Both the position numbers and the translations under genes were made by a program. From CAVQFO01 sp963711725 (GTDB lineage Bacteria > Pseudomonadota > Gammaproteobacteria > Nitrococcales > Aquisalimonadaceae): a stretch of 64,000 nucleotides of DNA. The first letter of the stretch is position 1. Each line of letters opens with the position of its first letter. Below, piece after piece: positions 1 through 7,348 of this stretch. The stretch spans positions 1 to 64,000 of the forward strand of contig CAVQFO010000027.1 of assembly GCA_963711725.1 (NCBI GenBank), in the 5' to 3' direction. The notes beneath the pieces are model-generated. The model ran no database searches. It was not told the DNA's origin and was given only the letters and a program-made list of their open reading frames with translations.

Positions 1-829
1 GGGCTCGACGCGGGTGATATTGCCGGTGAGGTCGCCGTCTCCACCCCAACGCTGGAATCGAACGTCCATGCCCGGGTGGATGCGCACGGCGTCGGTGGAG
101 AGCACATCGGTTTCCACCTCGATGGCCGCGGGATCGCCCACCTCCAACAGCGGCGTTCCGGTGTCCACCGGGCCTTCGCTCTTGTGCCGAACCGCCAGGA
201 CCCGCCCCGCCACCGGCGAGCGCACGGCCACGCCGCCCTTGCCGTCCGCCGCGTCCGCGCCGTAGTGCAGAACCGATTGCGGCCGATTCCAGCTCCGCCC
301 GCGCCACATGCACCTGGAAGCGGGCCGAACGCAGCTCGGCCCGGGCCTGCCGGTCGGCAGCCTCGGCCAAATCCAGCGCCTGGGCCGACGAATACCCGCC
401 CTTTCGCATTTCGCGGATGCGCTTGAGCTCCGCCGAGGCTTTGGAAGCACCGGCCTCCGCCGCCTCCACCCCGGCCTGGGCGGCTTCCAGGCGACTCCGC
501 GCAGCGGCGACGGCCGCCCGGGCCTGGGCCTCGTGCCGCGGGTCCAACAAGGCGGGCGACGAAGGCGCGATGGTGGTCAGCACCTGGCCGGCCGTGACGG
601 GATCGCCCACCTCCAGGTCGATGCGCTGGGCGGCGCCGGCCAAGGGCGAGGAAACCAGGTATCGATCCCGGACGCGGGTCTTGCCTTCCCGTTCCACGGT
701 CACCGCGAACGGGCCCCGGCTTGCGGTGGTCACGGTGACCTCCGTGGCACCGGGTATGAATGCGAAACCCAGCCCCCCTGCAATCAGCACCAATATCACG
801 ACCCCGAGCGTCAGCTTGCGCCAGTTCAT
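1..829 (-). CDS. HlyD/AcrA-type periplasmic adaptor (partial, C-terminus off the window)
   Basis: Membrane-fusion (adaptor) subunit expected to link an inner-membrane ABC exporter to an outer-membrane channel. Read on the minus strand from ATG at 829, the protein begins MNWRKLTLGVVILVLIAGG, a single N-terminal membrane anchor. The two halves of a biotinyl-lipoyl domain follow (first half near residues 55-85, with SSPLAGAAQRI and VGDPVTAGQVL), separated by an Ala/Arg/Glu-rich coiled-coil hairpin. About 276 codons are present and the end lies beyond base 1. It starts 4 bases after the stop of the permease gene, so it is the third gene of one operon with the permease and ATPase. The substrate cannot be told from the sequence. 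Confidence 0.85.
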   Translation of the reverse strand, partial: MNWRKLTLGVVILVLIAGGLGFAFIPGATEVTVTTASRGPFAVTVEREGKTRVRDRYLVSSPLAGAAQRIDLEVGDPVTAGQVLTTIAPSSPALLDPRHEAQARAAVAAARSRLEAAQAGVEAAEAGASKASAELKRIREMRKGGYSSAQALDLAEAADRQARAELRSARFQVHVARAELESAAIGSALRRGRGGRQGRRGRALAGGGAGPGGSAQERRPGGHRNAAVGGGRSRGHRGGNRCALHRRRAHPPGHGRSIPALGWRRRPHRQYHPRRA

Positions 830-833
830 TGTG

Positions 834-3215
834 TTATTCCCTTGTCTTCAAAGCTTCGACGAGGCTCAGGCGGTTGAGCCTGTGGACTATGAGCACCGCC
901 GACAGACCCGCGGCGATCAGCACGCCGGCGGCGGCAAAGCCGTAGGTGGTGGAATCCAGCACCAACGGAATGCGGTAAAGATCGGATTTGAAACCCTGGG
1001 CCAGCCCCCAGCACAGGCCCCGGCCGATCAGAAAACCCGGGACGATGGCCGCCAGTGTCAGCACGGCCAGCTCGCCCAGCAGGATGTAGGCGACCTCCGC
1101 ACGGCTGTAGCCCAGCACCCGCAGGCTGGCCAGCTCCCGGCTGCGCTCGGAAAGCGCAATCCGGGCGCTGTTATAGACCACGCCGAAGGCGATGGTGCTG
1201 GCGAGGATGGAGCTGATCAGCGCGAAGGCGTTCATGATCTCGCCGATGGAGGCGTTGAAGCTCTCCATGCTGCGCTCGCGCAAGCTCACCGCCGCCACCC
1301 GGGGCATGTCCTGAAGCCGGCGGGCCACGGCATTCTCGTCGGCTTTGCCCACCGCCAGATACGCCCCGGAGATGGCTTGGCCTTCCTGCAACAGCCGGTT
1401 CAGCGCGTCCAGCCGCATGTAGCCCTGGGCACCCAGATACTCGTTCGCGAATCCGGCCACCGGCACCTCGAGCCGCGGCCGCGCGCCCTCCAGCACCCGC
1501 ACCGTGACTTTGTCGCCCACCCGCAGATGCAGCAGCTCGCCCAGATAGTCGGTGAGCACAATACCCGCCGGCGGCACCCGGATCGGCCGCAGGGACTTGT
1601 CCAGCAGGCGATGCAGGGGGTTGCCCGGCTGGAACCCGAGCACCTCGGTTCGGTAAGAGCGGTAGCCATTGATCAATTCCACCGGAACGCCTCGGAAGGG
1701 CTCCGCGTCGCGGATACCCCGGGTCCGCTTGAGGCTGTAAAGCGCCTCGCGGTCTGTGGGGTCGGTGAATGTGGCGGTCATGTCTTCGTGCTGGGCCACG
1801 TTGAACTGGATGTCCATCATGTAGCGGATGGAATCACCGCCGAAGCGGCCCAGCATCATGATGCCGATGGCGGCAGCGATACCGATGACCGACAGCAGGG
1901 CCTTGATTGGCTGGCGCTCCAGGTGGCGCACGATCATGCGGCTTGACTGGTCCAGCAGATTGCGCAGGCCGGTTCGCTCCAGCAGCGTCTCGCGGTAGAT
2001 CGGCGGCGGCTCCGGCCGCATGGCTTCCGCAGGCGGCAGGCGGGCGGCGCGGCGAACGGCACCCAGCGTACCCAACAGGGCGGCGCCCAGGGTTGCCGCA
2101 ACGCCTACCGCCACCGTGCCTGGATCGAGGCGGTAGAGCAGAAACGGGAACCGGAAAATGTCGCGGTACACGGCACTCATGGCGTGGCCGATCCACAGGC
2201 CCAACATCGTCCCCAGCGCGGCCCCCAAGGCCGCGACCACCATAACCATGGCGGTAAAGTGCAGCGCCACCGCGAGGTTGGTGTAGCCGAACGCCTTGAG
2301 CACGCCGATCTGTTCCCGCTGGTTGCGGATCAACCGGGTGACCACGACGTTGAGCAGGAACGCCGCCACGGCGAGAAAGATGAATGGCACGGTATTGGTC
2401 AGCGTGCCGAGCTCGTGCATCTCGTTGGCGAGATAGCGGTTTGAGATCTGGTACTTGCGGGTGTGCGCCCCCAGGCCGCCGTAGGGATCCACCAGGTTGT
2501 CCAGGCGATCGACCACGTTCTGCTCGTCGGCCCCGGGCCGTACGCGCAGCACCACACTGTTGAAGGCGCCGTCCATGTCGTAGGCCGTGGCCAGCGGCCG
2601 GCGGTTCATCCACATCACGGCGTAACGACTGAAGTCCGGGAGGATGTCGCCGGGCTTGATCTGGTAGATGAATTCCGGCGACAGGCCCACACCGACAACC
2701 ATCAGATCCTGACGGCGGCCGTTGATCACGGCCGTGAGCCGATTCCCCGGATGCAGGCCGTGGGCCTGGGCGAAGGACTGGGCGATGACGACCTCGTCGC
2801 CGGCCCGGGGCCGCGGTAGCCGCCCCTCGGCCAGGAACAGCCGATTCAGCTGCGGCTGCCGACCGTCGGGGATGGACACCAGTAATGCGGTGGCCGGGTC
2901 CCGGAATCCCGGCACGTCCAGGTTCGCCTGGGCCATCACCCGGGTTTCGGCCCGATCCACGCCCGGTATGCCGCGGACTCGATCCGCCAAGTGCTCCGGC
3001 GCCCGCTTGAGGGAGACGAACACGTCCGCGAATCCGTAGTCGCGGTAGAAGGCGTTCTGGGTCCGCAGCAAGGCGTCGTGGGTGGTAATCAGCCCCACAT
3101 AGGCTGAAACGCCGCTGGCCAATACCATGGCGATGGCGAACATCTGCCCCCGCAGACTCCAGAGGTCCCGCAGCAGCTTGCGCACGAGTACTCTTTGAAG
3201 GAGTACCGGCCTCAC
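834..3215 (-). CDS. ABC transporter permease, FtsX/MacB-like, two FtsX domains
   Basis: Inner-membrane permease of a LolCDE/MacB/DevC-like exporter, 793 residues. It has an N-terminal membrane helix (residues about 24-46), a large periplasmic core, an FtsX domain of three helices (about 275-390), a second anchor near 440 (LLSVIGIAAAIGIMMLGRF), a second periplasmic core, and a C-terminal FtsX domain (about 665-785). This doubled layout matches long permeases that work with one ATPase and one HlyD adaptor. Its start overlaps the ATPase stop by 4 bases (ATGA), indicating translational coupling. The substrate is unknown; members of this group export lipids, glycolipids or peptides. Confidence 0.88.
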   Translation of the reverse strand: MRPVLLQRVLVRKLLRDLWSLRGQMFAIAMVLASGVSAYVGLITTHDALLRTQNAFYRDYGFADVFVSLKRAPEHLADRVRGIPGVDRAETRVMAQANLDVPGFRDPATALLVSIPDGRQPQLNRLFLAEGRLPRPRAGDEVVIAQSFAQAHGLHPGNRLTAVINGRRQDLMVVGVGLSPEFIYQIKPGDILPDFSRYAVMWMNRRPLATAYDMDGAFNSVVLRVRPGADEQNVVDRLDNLVDPYGGLGAHTRKYQISNRYLANEMHELGTLTNTVPFIFLAVAAFLLNVVVTRLIRNQREQIGVLKAFGYTNLAVALHFTAMVMVVAALGAALGTMLGLWIGHAMSAVYRDIFRFPFLLYRLDPGTVAVGVAATLGAALLGTLGAVRRAARLPPAEAMRPEPPPIYRETLLERTGLRNLLDQSSRMIVRHLERQPIKALLSVIGIAAAIGIMMLGRFGGDSIRYMMDIQFNVAQHEDMTATFTDPTDREALYSLKRTRGIRDAEPFRGVPVELINGYRSYRTEVLGFQPGNPLHRLLDKSLRPIRVPPAGIVLTDYLGELLHLRVGDKVTVRVLEGARPRLEVPVAGFANEYLGAQGYMRLDALNRLLQEGQAISGAYLAVGKADENAVARRLQDMPRVAAVSLRERSMESFNASIGEIMNAFALISSILASTIAFGVVYNSARIALSERSRELASLRVLGYSRAEVAYILLGELAVLTLAAIVPGFLIGRGLCWGLAQGFKSDLYRIPLVLDSTTYGFAAAGVLIAAGLSAVLIVHRLNRLSLVEALKTRE

Positions 3216-3949
3216 CAGCTCAACTCCTCCGGCGCCTTGCGAGCCTGATTTATATCGACGCCGGTGATCCGGCCGTCGCTCATGTGCACCACGCGGTCCG
3301 CCATCTGCGCTATGGCGGCGTTATGGGTGATCACGGCGGTGGTGGTACCGAGCTCTTCGTTGACCCGGCGCAGTACGCGCAGCACGACCACCCCGGTCTG
3401 GGAGTCCAGCGCACCGGTGGGCTCGTCGCACAGAAGAACGGTGGGCCGCTTGGCGACGGCGCGGGCGATGGCCACCCGCTGCTGCTCGCCGCCCGAGAGC
3501 TGGGCGGGGAAATGGTCGAGCCGGCCGCTGAGGCCGACCAGATCCAGGGCCTCTTCGGGGGTCATGGGGTCGTCGGCGATCTCGGTGACAACCTGGACAT
3601 TCTCGCGCGCGGTCAGGCTGGGGATCAGGTTGTAGAACTGGAAGACGAAACCAACGTGGTGGCGGCGGTAGCTCGTCAGCTCGCGCTCGCCGGCCCGCGT
3701 CAGGGTCCAGTCCCGGTAGATCACCTCGCCGCTGGTGGGCACGTCCAGCCCGCCCAGGATGTTCAGGAAGGTAGACTTTCCGCTGCCGGAGGCGCCCAAC
3801 AACACGACGAATTCCCCCTCAAAAAGGTCCAGGGTCACCCCGCGCAGCGCCGGCACCTCCACTTCGCCCACATGGTAGACCTTGGTCAGTTCGTGGGCAT
3901 GAAACACGGCCCCGCCGACCCGTGGCGTTGCTGTTCGATCTTCCTGCAT
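3212..3949 (-). CDS. ABC transporter ATP-binding protein (LolD/MacB family)
   Basis: The 245-residue ATPase energises the exporter encoded just downstream. Visible motifs are Walker A GASGSGKST (about residues 52-60), the signature LSGGEQQRVAIARA (about 150) and Walker B VLLCDEPTGALD (about 171-182), followed by a switch His in ITHN. The Q-loop region reads VFQFYNLIPSLTARENV, typical of the LolD/MacB group. It is the first gene of the operon ATPase-permease-adaptor. An AGGAGG-like ribosome site sits directly before the ATG at 3949. Confidence 0.92.
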   Translation of the reverse strand: MQEDRTATPRVGGAVFHAHELTKVYHVGEVEVPALRGVTLDLFEGEFVVLLGASGSGKSTFLNILGGLDVPTSGEVIYRDWTLTRAGERELTSYRRHHVGFVFQFYNLIPSLTARENVQVVTEIADDPMTPEEALDLVGLSGRLDHFPAQLSGGEQQRVAIARAVAKRPTVLLCDEPTGALDSQTGVVVLRVLRRVNEELGTTTAVITHNAAIAQMADRVVHMSDGRITGVDINQARKAPEELSW

Positions 3950-4210
3950 CCAGACCTCCTTAAATCCCCACCGGCCTCAGCTTACGCAGACGGCGGGCCG
4001 GCCGCGTGACACGGATCAATCTCCCCGGCGCATAGACGGAATCGATCAAAGGCATTCATCGGAACGATTTCGTTTCCGTCGCCAAACGCGGTAGCGTAAG
4101 CAATCCAGAGAGTTTCAATGACTCCGTGCAATCCCCATCTGGCAGTGTTGAATGTCGCGGCGGCAACGCCGCCGCATCGTCCGATCCCAAGCAACAAGGA
4201 AACCTGATTC

Positions 4211-4715
4211 ATGGCTGAGATCACGCTCAAGGGAAACCCCATTCACACCGCCGGCGAACTGCCGTCTGAAGGCAGCCAGGCGCCGGCGTTCAAGCTCACC
4301 AATACGGACCTCCAGGAAGTCGGCAGCCACGACTTCAATGGCCAGCGGCTGGTGCTGAACATCTTCCCCAGCATCGACACGCCCACCTGCGCCGACCTCG
4401 GTGCGCCGGTTCAACGAAGCGGCGGCCAAACTGCCCAACACCCGGGTCCTTTGCGTGTCCATGGATCTGCCGTTCGCGCAGAAGCGATTCTGCGGCGCCG
4501 AAGGCATCGACAACGTGGTATCCGTTTCCGGCTTCCGGCATCCCGAATTCGGCGACGAATACGGACTGACGATCCTGGACGGTCCGTTGAGCGGCCTGTA
4601 TTCCCGCGCCGTTGTCGTTATCGACGAACAGGGCAAGGTCGCCCATGCGGAGCAAGTCCCCGAGATCGCCCAGGAACCGGACTACGACGCCGCCCTGAAG
4701 GCAGTGGGGGCCTGA
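4211..4715 (+). pseudogene. tpx: Thiol peroxidase Tpx, interrupted by one-base frameshift
   Basis: Tpx reduces hydroperoxides using a peroxidatic and a resolving cysteine. The first frame (from ATG 4211) gives residues 1-61, ending in NIFPSIDTPTCA with the peroxidatic Cys. The frame then changes: the family continuation TSVRRFNEAAAKLPNTRVL is found one frame over, from 4395. Removing the single G at 4394 restores a continuous 167-residue protein of normal Tpx length, with the resolving Cys in RFCGAEG and the usual C-terminus EPDYDAALKAVGA. Both halves are well conserved, so this is either a very recent inactivation or a sequencing error. The 3' end overlaps the convergent monooxygenase gene by about 34 bases. 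Confidence 0.85.
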
Positions 4716-5848
4716 GACACCGAGTGATCCCGCCGGATTGCCGAGGCGATCCGGCGGGCCTCGATGCTGATTTCCCGCAGCATCCCGGTCGCGGCCACGC
4801 GAAATCCGCAAAAATGGAGGCCACGGTCCGGGCAGGCATCGGAACAGACGGGCACACCGCGCTCGTCGAGGCTGGCCACAGTCGAATCCAGAAGCCGCGA
4901 AAGGTCCGGCCGGTAGCCGGTGGCGAGCACTACCGCATCAAAGGGCTCGCGTTGACCGTCGGCAAAACGTACCGCCCCTGGGTCGAACCCGGACACACCG
5001 GGCCGGACCGCAATCGCGCCGCGCTTGATCAAACCGATGGTGCCGATATCCAGTAGCGGGATACGCGACCTGGCGTGAATCTGCTCGGCCGCCCCGTAGG
5101 GAGCGCGACGCAGCCCGTATCGCCGCAAATCCCCCACCGCCAACCTCACCAGGGGCGCCGCCACCAGGTCTTCAAGTCGGGGCGGCAAAGCATTCAGGAC
5201 GATCCCCCAGGTCAGAATCGGGATGCCGAGCAAATCCCGGGGAACCACGTTGACCGGGCCGCGAACCGCCAGGGTGGGATGAGCGCCGTGTTCGTGCAGG
5301 TCGATGGCGATCTCGCCCCCGGAATTTCCGAAACCGACCACCAGAATCCGCTGGCCACGAAACCGCTCGCCGTTTCGGTACTCGGCGCTGTGAATGATCT
5401 CGCCGCCGAAACCCTCTTCCCCGGGCCAACTGGGACGATTGGGAATCGCGTTGTACCCGCTCGCCACCACCACCGCGGTGGATGTGTAGCGATCGCCGGA
5501 AGCCGTGGTCACCACCCAACCCGCTCCGTCTTCGGCACGGCGGATGCCCTCGGCTTCCCGCCCGAATCGCACGCACAGGTCGAAGTGGGCCGCATAGGCG
5601 TCAAGGTAGTCCACCACCTGACGGCGTGACGGGTAGCGGGGCGTTCCGCGAGGGAACCCCAAATAAGGCAACTCGGAATGCCGTCGGTCCGAATGCAGAT
5701 GCAGGCGCTCATAGTGACCGCGCCAAGTGGAGCCGACACTGCTGGCGCGCTCCAACAGTACCGGGGATAAGCCCTCGCGTTTGAGACATGCGCCGACCGC
5801 CAGCCCGGCGGGCCCGGCACCGATTACAGTCGCGTCGTGGTGTTCCAT
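4682..5848 (-). CDS. Flavin-containing monooxygenase-like NAD(P)/FAD oxidoreductase
   Basis: 388 residues. The N-terminal FAD-binding Rossmann motif is VIGAGPAGLAVG (about 8-19). A second, NAD(P)H-binding motif is VVGFGNSGGEIA (about 171-182). A late LATGY motif near 330 is typical of flavin monooxygenases and of the YhiW/CzcO-type oxidoreductases. Expected chemistry is NADPH-dependent oxygenation of a nucleophilic S, N or carbonyl substrate; the substrate is unknown. It is divergently transcribed from a TetR regulator with a palindrome in the shared gap, so the regulator probably controls it. The 3' end overlaps tpx tail to tail. Confidence 0.85.
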   Translation of the reverse strand: MEHHDATVIGAGPAGLAVGACLKREGLSPVLLERASSVGSTWRGHYERLHLHSDRRHSELPYLGFPRGTPRYPSRRQVVDYLDAYAAHFDLCVRFGREAEGIRRAEDGAGWVVTTASGDRYTSTAVVVASGYNAIPNRPSWPGEEGFGGEIIHSAEYRNGERFRGQRILVVGFGNSGGEIAIDLHEHGAHPTLAVRGPVNVVPRDLLGIPILTWGIVLNALPPRLEDLVAAPLVRLAVGDLRRYGLRRAPYGAAEQIHARSRIPLLDIGTIGLIKRGAIAVRPGVSGFDPGAVRFADGQREPFDAVVLATGYRPDLSRLLDSTVASLDERGVPVCSDACPDRGLHFCGFRVAATGMLREISIEARRIASAIRRDHSVSQAPTAFRAAS

Positions 5849-5893
5849 CAGCGCCGGCCTCCTTGTGCTGAGAACACTCCCGGGGAGATTCCA

Positions 5894-5918
5894 TTATTGA
5901 CAACAGTGTCGTTGATAA
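5894..5918. promoter_or_regulatory. Imperfect 25-bp palindrome, candidate TetR operator
   Basis: The pattern is TTAT-nn-AC-n-ACA-G-TGT-n-GT-nn-ATAA, with 18 of 24 arm positions symmetric about a central G. It lies in the 84-bp gap between the divergent monooxygenase (start 5848) and TetR gene (start 5933). Size and position suit a TetR dimer site that could repress both genes. This is inference from symmetry and position only. Confidence 0.55.
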
Positions 5919-5932
5919 AAATAATGGTACCC

Positions 5933-6520
5933 ATGCCCAAGATTGTCAATGAACAGGAACAGCGGGGCCGCATCCTTGATGCGGCACGACGCGTCTTCTC
6001 CCGCGAGGGGCTTGCATCCACGGGCCTTCAGCAAGTGGCCCGGGAGGCCGGAATGAGCCGCCCGGGGCTATATCGCTACTATCCCGACAAGCAGGCGCTG
6101 ATCGCGGATCTGGCCCGCGCCCTGCTGGACGAGGAAAAGCGGCTGTTCGACGAGGCACTTGAATACGATGGCACCGCCTCGGAGCGTATCCGCCGGCTCG
6201 CCCACGGCGTCGGCGACCTGTTCGCGGAGAGCAACGACGAATCCGGGGTCCTGCTGCAGCTGTGGCTGACCGAGCCCGACATGGTACGGGCGATGCTGCG
6301 CGATCTGCGGGGCCGTCTCGCCAAGGTGATCCGCGAAGGCCAAGTGGACCGCGAGCTGGATCTCTCGGTGGACGCTCTGCATGCGGCGGCTCTGGTCATC
6401 GGCCTGCTGGACGGTGTACTGGTGCAACATGTCCTGGACCCGGCCGCGCTGGGTGTGAATGGATTCCGGCACACCCTGGTACGCGGCGTGGAGCAGTTGC
6501 TGGGGATGGGCGAGGCCTGA
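5933..6520 (+). CDS. TetR/AcrR family transcriptional regulator
   Basis: 195 residues from ATG 5933. This start gives MPKIVNEQEQRGRILDAA, a typical TetR opening; ATG 5924 is an alternative. The N-terminal helix-turn-helix spans about residues 10-55 (VFSREGLASTGLQQVAREAG, then SRPGLYRYYPDKQALI). The C-terminal ligand domain resembles TetR_C groups with hydrophobic helices. It is divergent from the flavin monooxygenase and overlooks the palindrome at 5894-5918. The arrangement resembles regulator/monooxygenase pairs such as EthR/EthA, although no orthology is claimed. Confidence 0.88.
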   Translation: MPKIVNEQEQRGRILDAARRVFSREGLASTGLQQVAREAGMSRPGLYRYYPDKQALIADLARALLDEEKRLFDEALEYDGTASERIRRLAHGVGDLFAESNDESGVLLQLWLTEPDMVRAMLRDLRGRLAKVIREGQVDRELDLSVDALHAAALVIGLLDGVLVQHVLDPAALGVNGFRHTLVRGVEQLLGMGEA

Positions 6521-6645
6521 GGCGCCTGACTGTCTTTGTGCCCTCTCTCCCTGTTCAACCGGAACATGGGTTACCCCTCTTCACCCACACGTCAGTCGTC
6601 GTAGCCTGGGTGAAACCCAGTGCAAGCCGGCAAATCGCCCCGGGG

Positions 6646-6733
6646 TTCAACCACAGAGGACACAGAGTTACACAGAGAAGGGCAAAGGCAATCTTCTTGT
6701 CCTTCGTGTAACTCTGTGTCCTCTGTGGTGAAC
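6646..6733. repeat. CACAGAG-type palindromic intergenic repeat, copy 1
   Basis: Left arm ACCACAGAGGACACAGAG continues to TTACAC (6650-6673). The right arm 6706-6729 is its exact 24-base reverse complement, with about 32 bases of loop. A second copy is at 36953-37034. The RNA would form a long hairpin on either strand. Confidence 0.9.
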
Positions 6734-6976
6734 GCGCCTTGCCGATTGATGCCTGCGCAAGAACCCGGCTTGCGCTCCGCTCAGCCGACGGGCGTCGTCG
6801 ACTGGACGAAGCGCCCTAAAATCCAGGAACCCCGGATTCCGCTTTGCTTTATCCGGGCTACTTGACTGGTAGTTTTTATGTATCTTTCTCCTTTCACGCC
6901 AAGGGAGGTGTTGCAAAAACAAGGGTTCGCGCGCTTACCCTCGGCAGGCGCCTGATCCAACAGTAAATATTGCGGT

Positions 6977-7043
6977 GTCATTCCCGCGCAGGCGGGAATC
7001 CATGCCTTTGAAAATTGTGGATTCCCGCCTGCGCGGGAATGAC
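6977..7043. repeat. ATTCCC-N8-GGGAAT palindrome pair (dRS3-like)
   Basis: Two perfect 26-base arms (6977-7002 and 7018-7043) each contain ATTCCCGCGCAGGCGGGAAT or its reverse complement, separated by 15 bases. The core matches the ATTCCC-N8-GGGAAT pattern known from neisserial dRS3 elements and found in many proteobacteria. Only one such pair is present in this window. Confidence 0.88.
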
Positions 7044-7165
7044 GAGAGGCAGGCATTAAGGCAACCTTATCCCCACCGACCTTTTGGAAGCATTGCCCTT
7101 GCCCCCGCGCGACAGCAGTGCTAGTTTCATTAGTATTGGTAAAGGATTCGAGCAGATCACCCGAG

Positions 7166-7246
7166 ATGAACCGGACTTTTCGATTTTGGCGCTATACCTG
7201 GGCCCCGCGGCTCCGGGACGGCGTTGTATTGTCCGGCATGATCTGA
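7166..7246 (+). CDS. Aromatic-rich leader peptide of a PheS-like attenuator
   Basis: A 26-residue ORF starts at ATG 7166: MNRTFRFWRYTW, then APRLRDGVVLSGMI and TGA at 7244. Phe, Phe, Trp, Tyr and Trp fall within residues 5-12. This resembles the style of the Escherichia coli pheM leader ([14 protein letters not shown]), which precedes pheST. No strong ribosome site is visible. The case rests on the downstream RNA: the Thr-Trp-Ala codons overlap segment 1 of an attenuator (see 7197-7312), and the next gene encodes a PheS homologue. Confidence 0.55.
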   Translation: MNRTFRFWRYTWAPRLRDGVVLSGMI

Positions 7247-7312
7247 TCTTCATCCAGGCAAACTGAAACAACGCAAAGCGCCCCCGGAGCCATTCCGGGG
7301 GCGCTTTTTTTT
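7197..7312 (+). promoter_or_regulatory. Transcription attenuator with alternative hairpins and intrinsic terminator
   Basis: Three mutually exclusive pairings are visible. Segment 1 (CCTGGGCC, 7197-7204) pairs with segment 2 (GGCTCCGG, 7209-7216) over a four-base loop, with one mismatch and one G-U pair. Segment 2 extended (GGCTCCGGG, 7209-7217) is a perfect nine-base complement of segment 3 (CCCGGAGCC, 7283-7291). Segment 3 also forms the 5' arm of a terminator: AAAGCGCCCCCGGA (7275-7288) with TCCGGGGGCGCTTT (7294-7307), 14 perfect pairs, followed by eight T (7305-7312). A ribosome stalled on the aromatic codons would mask segment 1 and free segment 2 to disrupt the terminator. The terminator ends 36 bases before the PheS-like start. 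Confidence 0.75.
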
Positions 7313-7348
7313 GCATCCGAAAACCCGACTGCACAAGGACCACACACA

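Larger units (their letters stand above)
6521..7165. other. Intergenic stretch carrying two palindromic repeats
   Basis: No convincing gene. The stretch holds the CACAGAG palindrome (6646-6733), the ATTCCC/GGGAAT palindrome (6977-7043) and, at its end, the approach to the leader peptide at 7166. Apparent ORFs in the gap run through the repeats and show no family resemblance. Confidence 0.7.

Noticed and set aside
834..1946. Large plus-strand frames opposite the ABC permease
   Set aside because: GC-rich shadow of a well-recognised minus-strand permease; no family resemblance.
4395..5056. Long plus-strand frame continuing from the tpx start to 5056
   Set aside because: After the frameshift at 4394 it leaves the Tpx family and runs as antisense of the monooxygenase gene; the real Tpx continuation is in another frame.
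6781..7056. Minus-strand 91-aa frame
   Set aside because: It is made of the palindromic repeat at 6977-7043 and has no conserved features.
7084..7266. 60-aa plus-strand frame over the leader region
   Set aside because: Overlaps the leader peptide in a different frame, lacks a ribosome site, and has no aromatic cluster relevant to the attenuator.
7197..7312. T-box riboswitch as explanation for the synthetase-like gene's leader
   Set aside because: No T-box sequence or specifier-loop structure is visible, and T-boxes are rare in Gram-negative bacteria; leader-peptide attenuation fits better.
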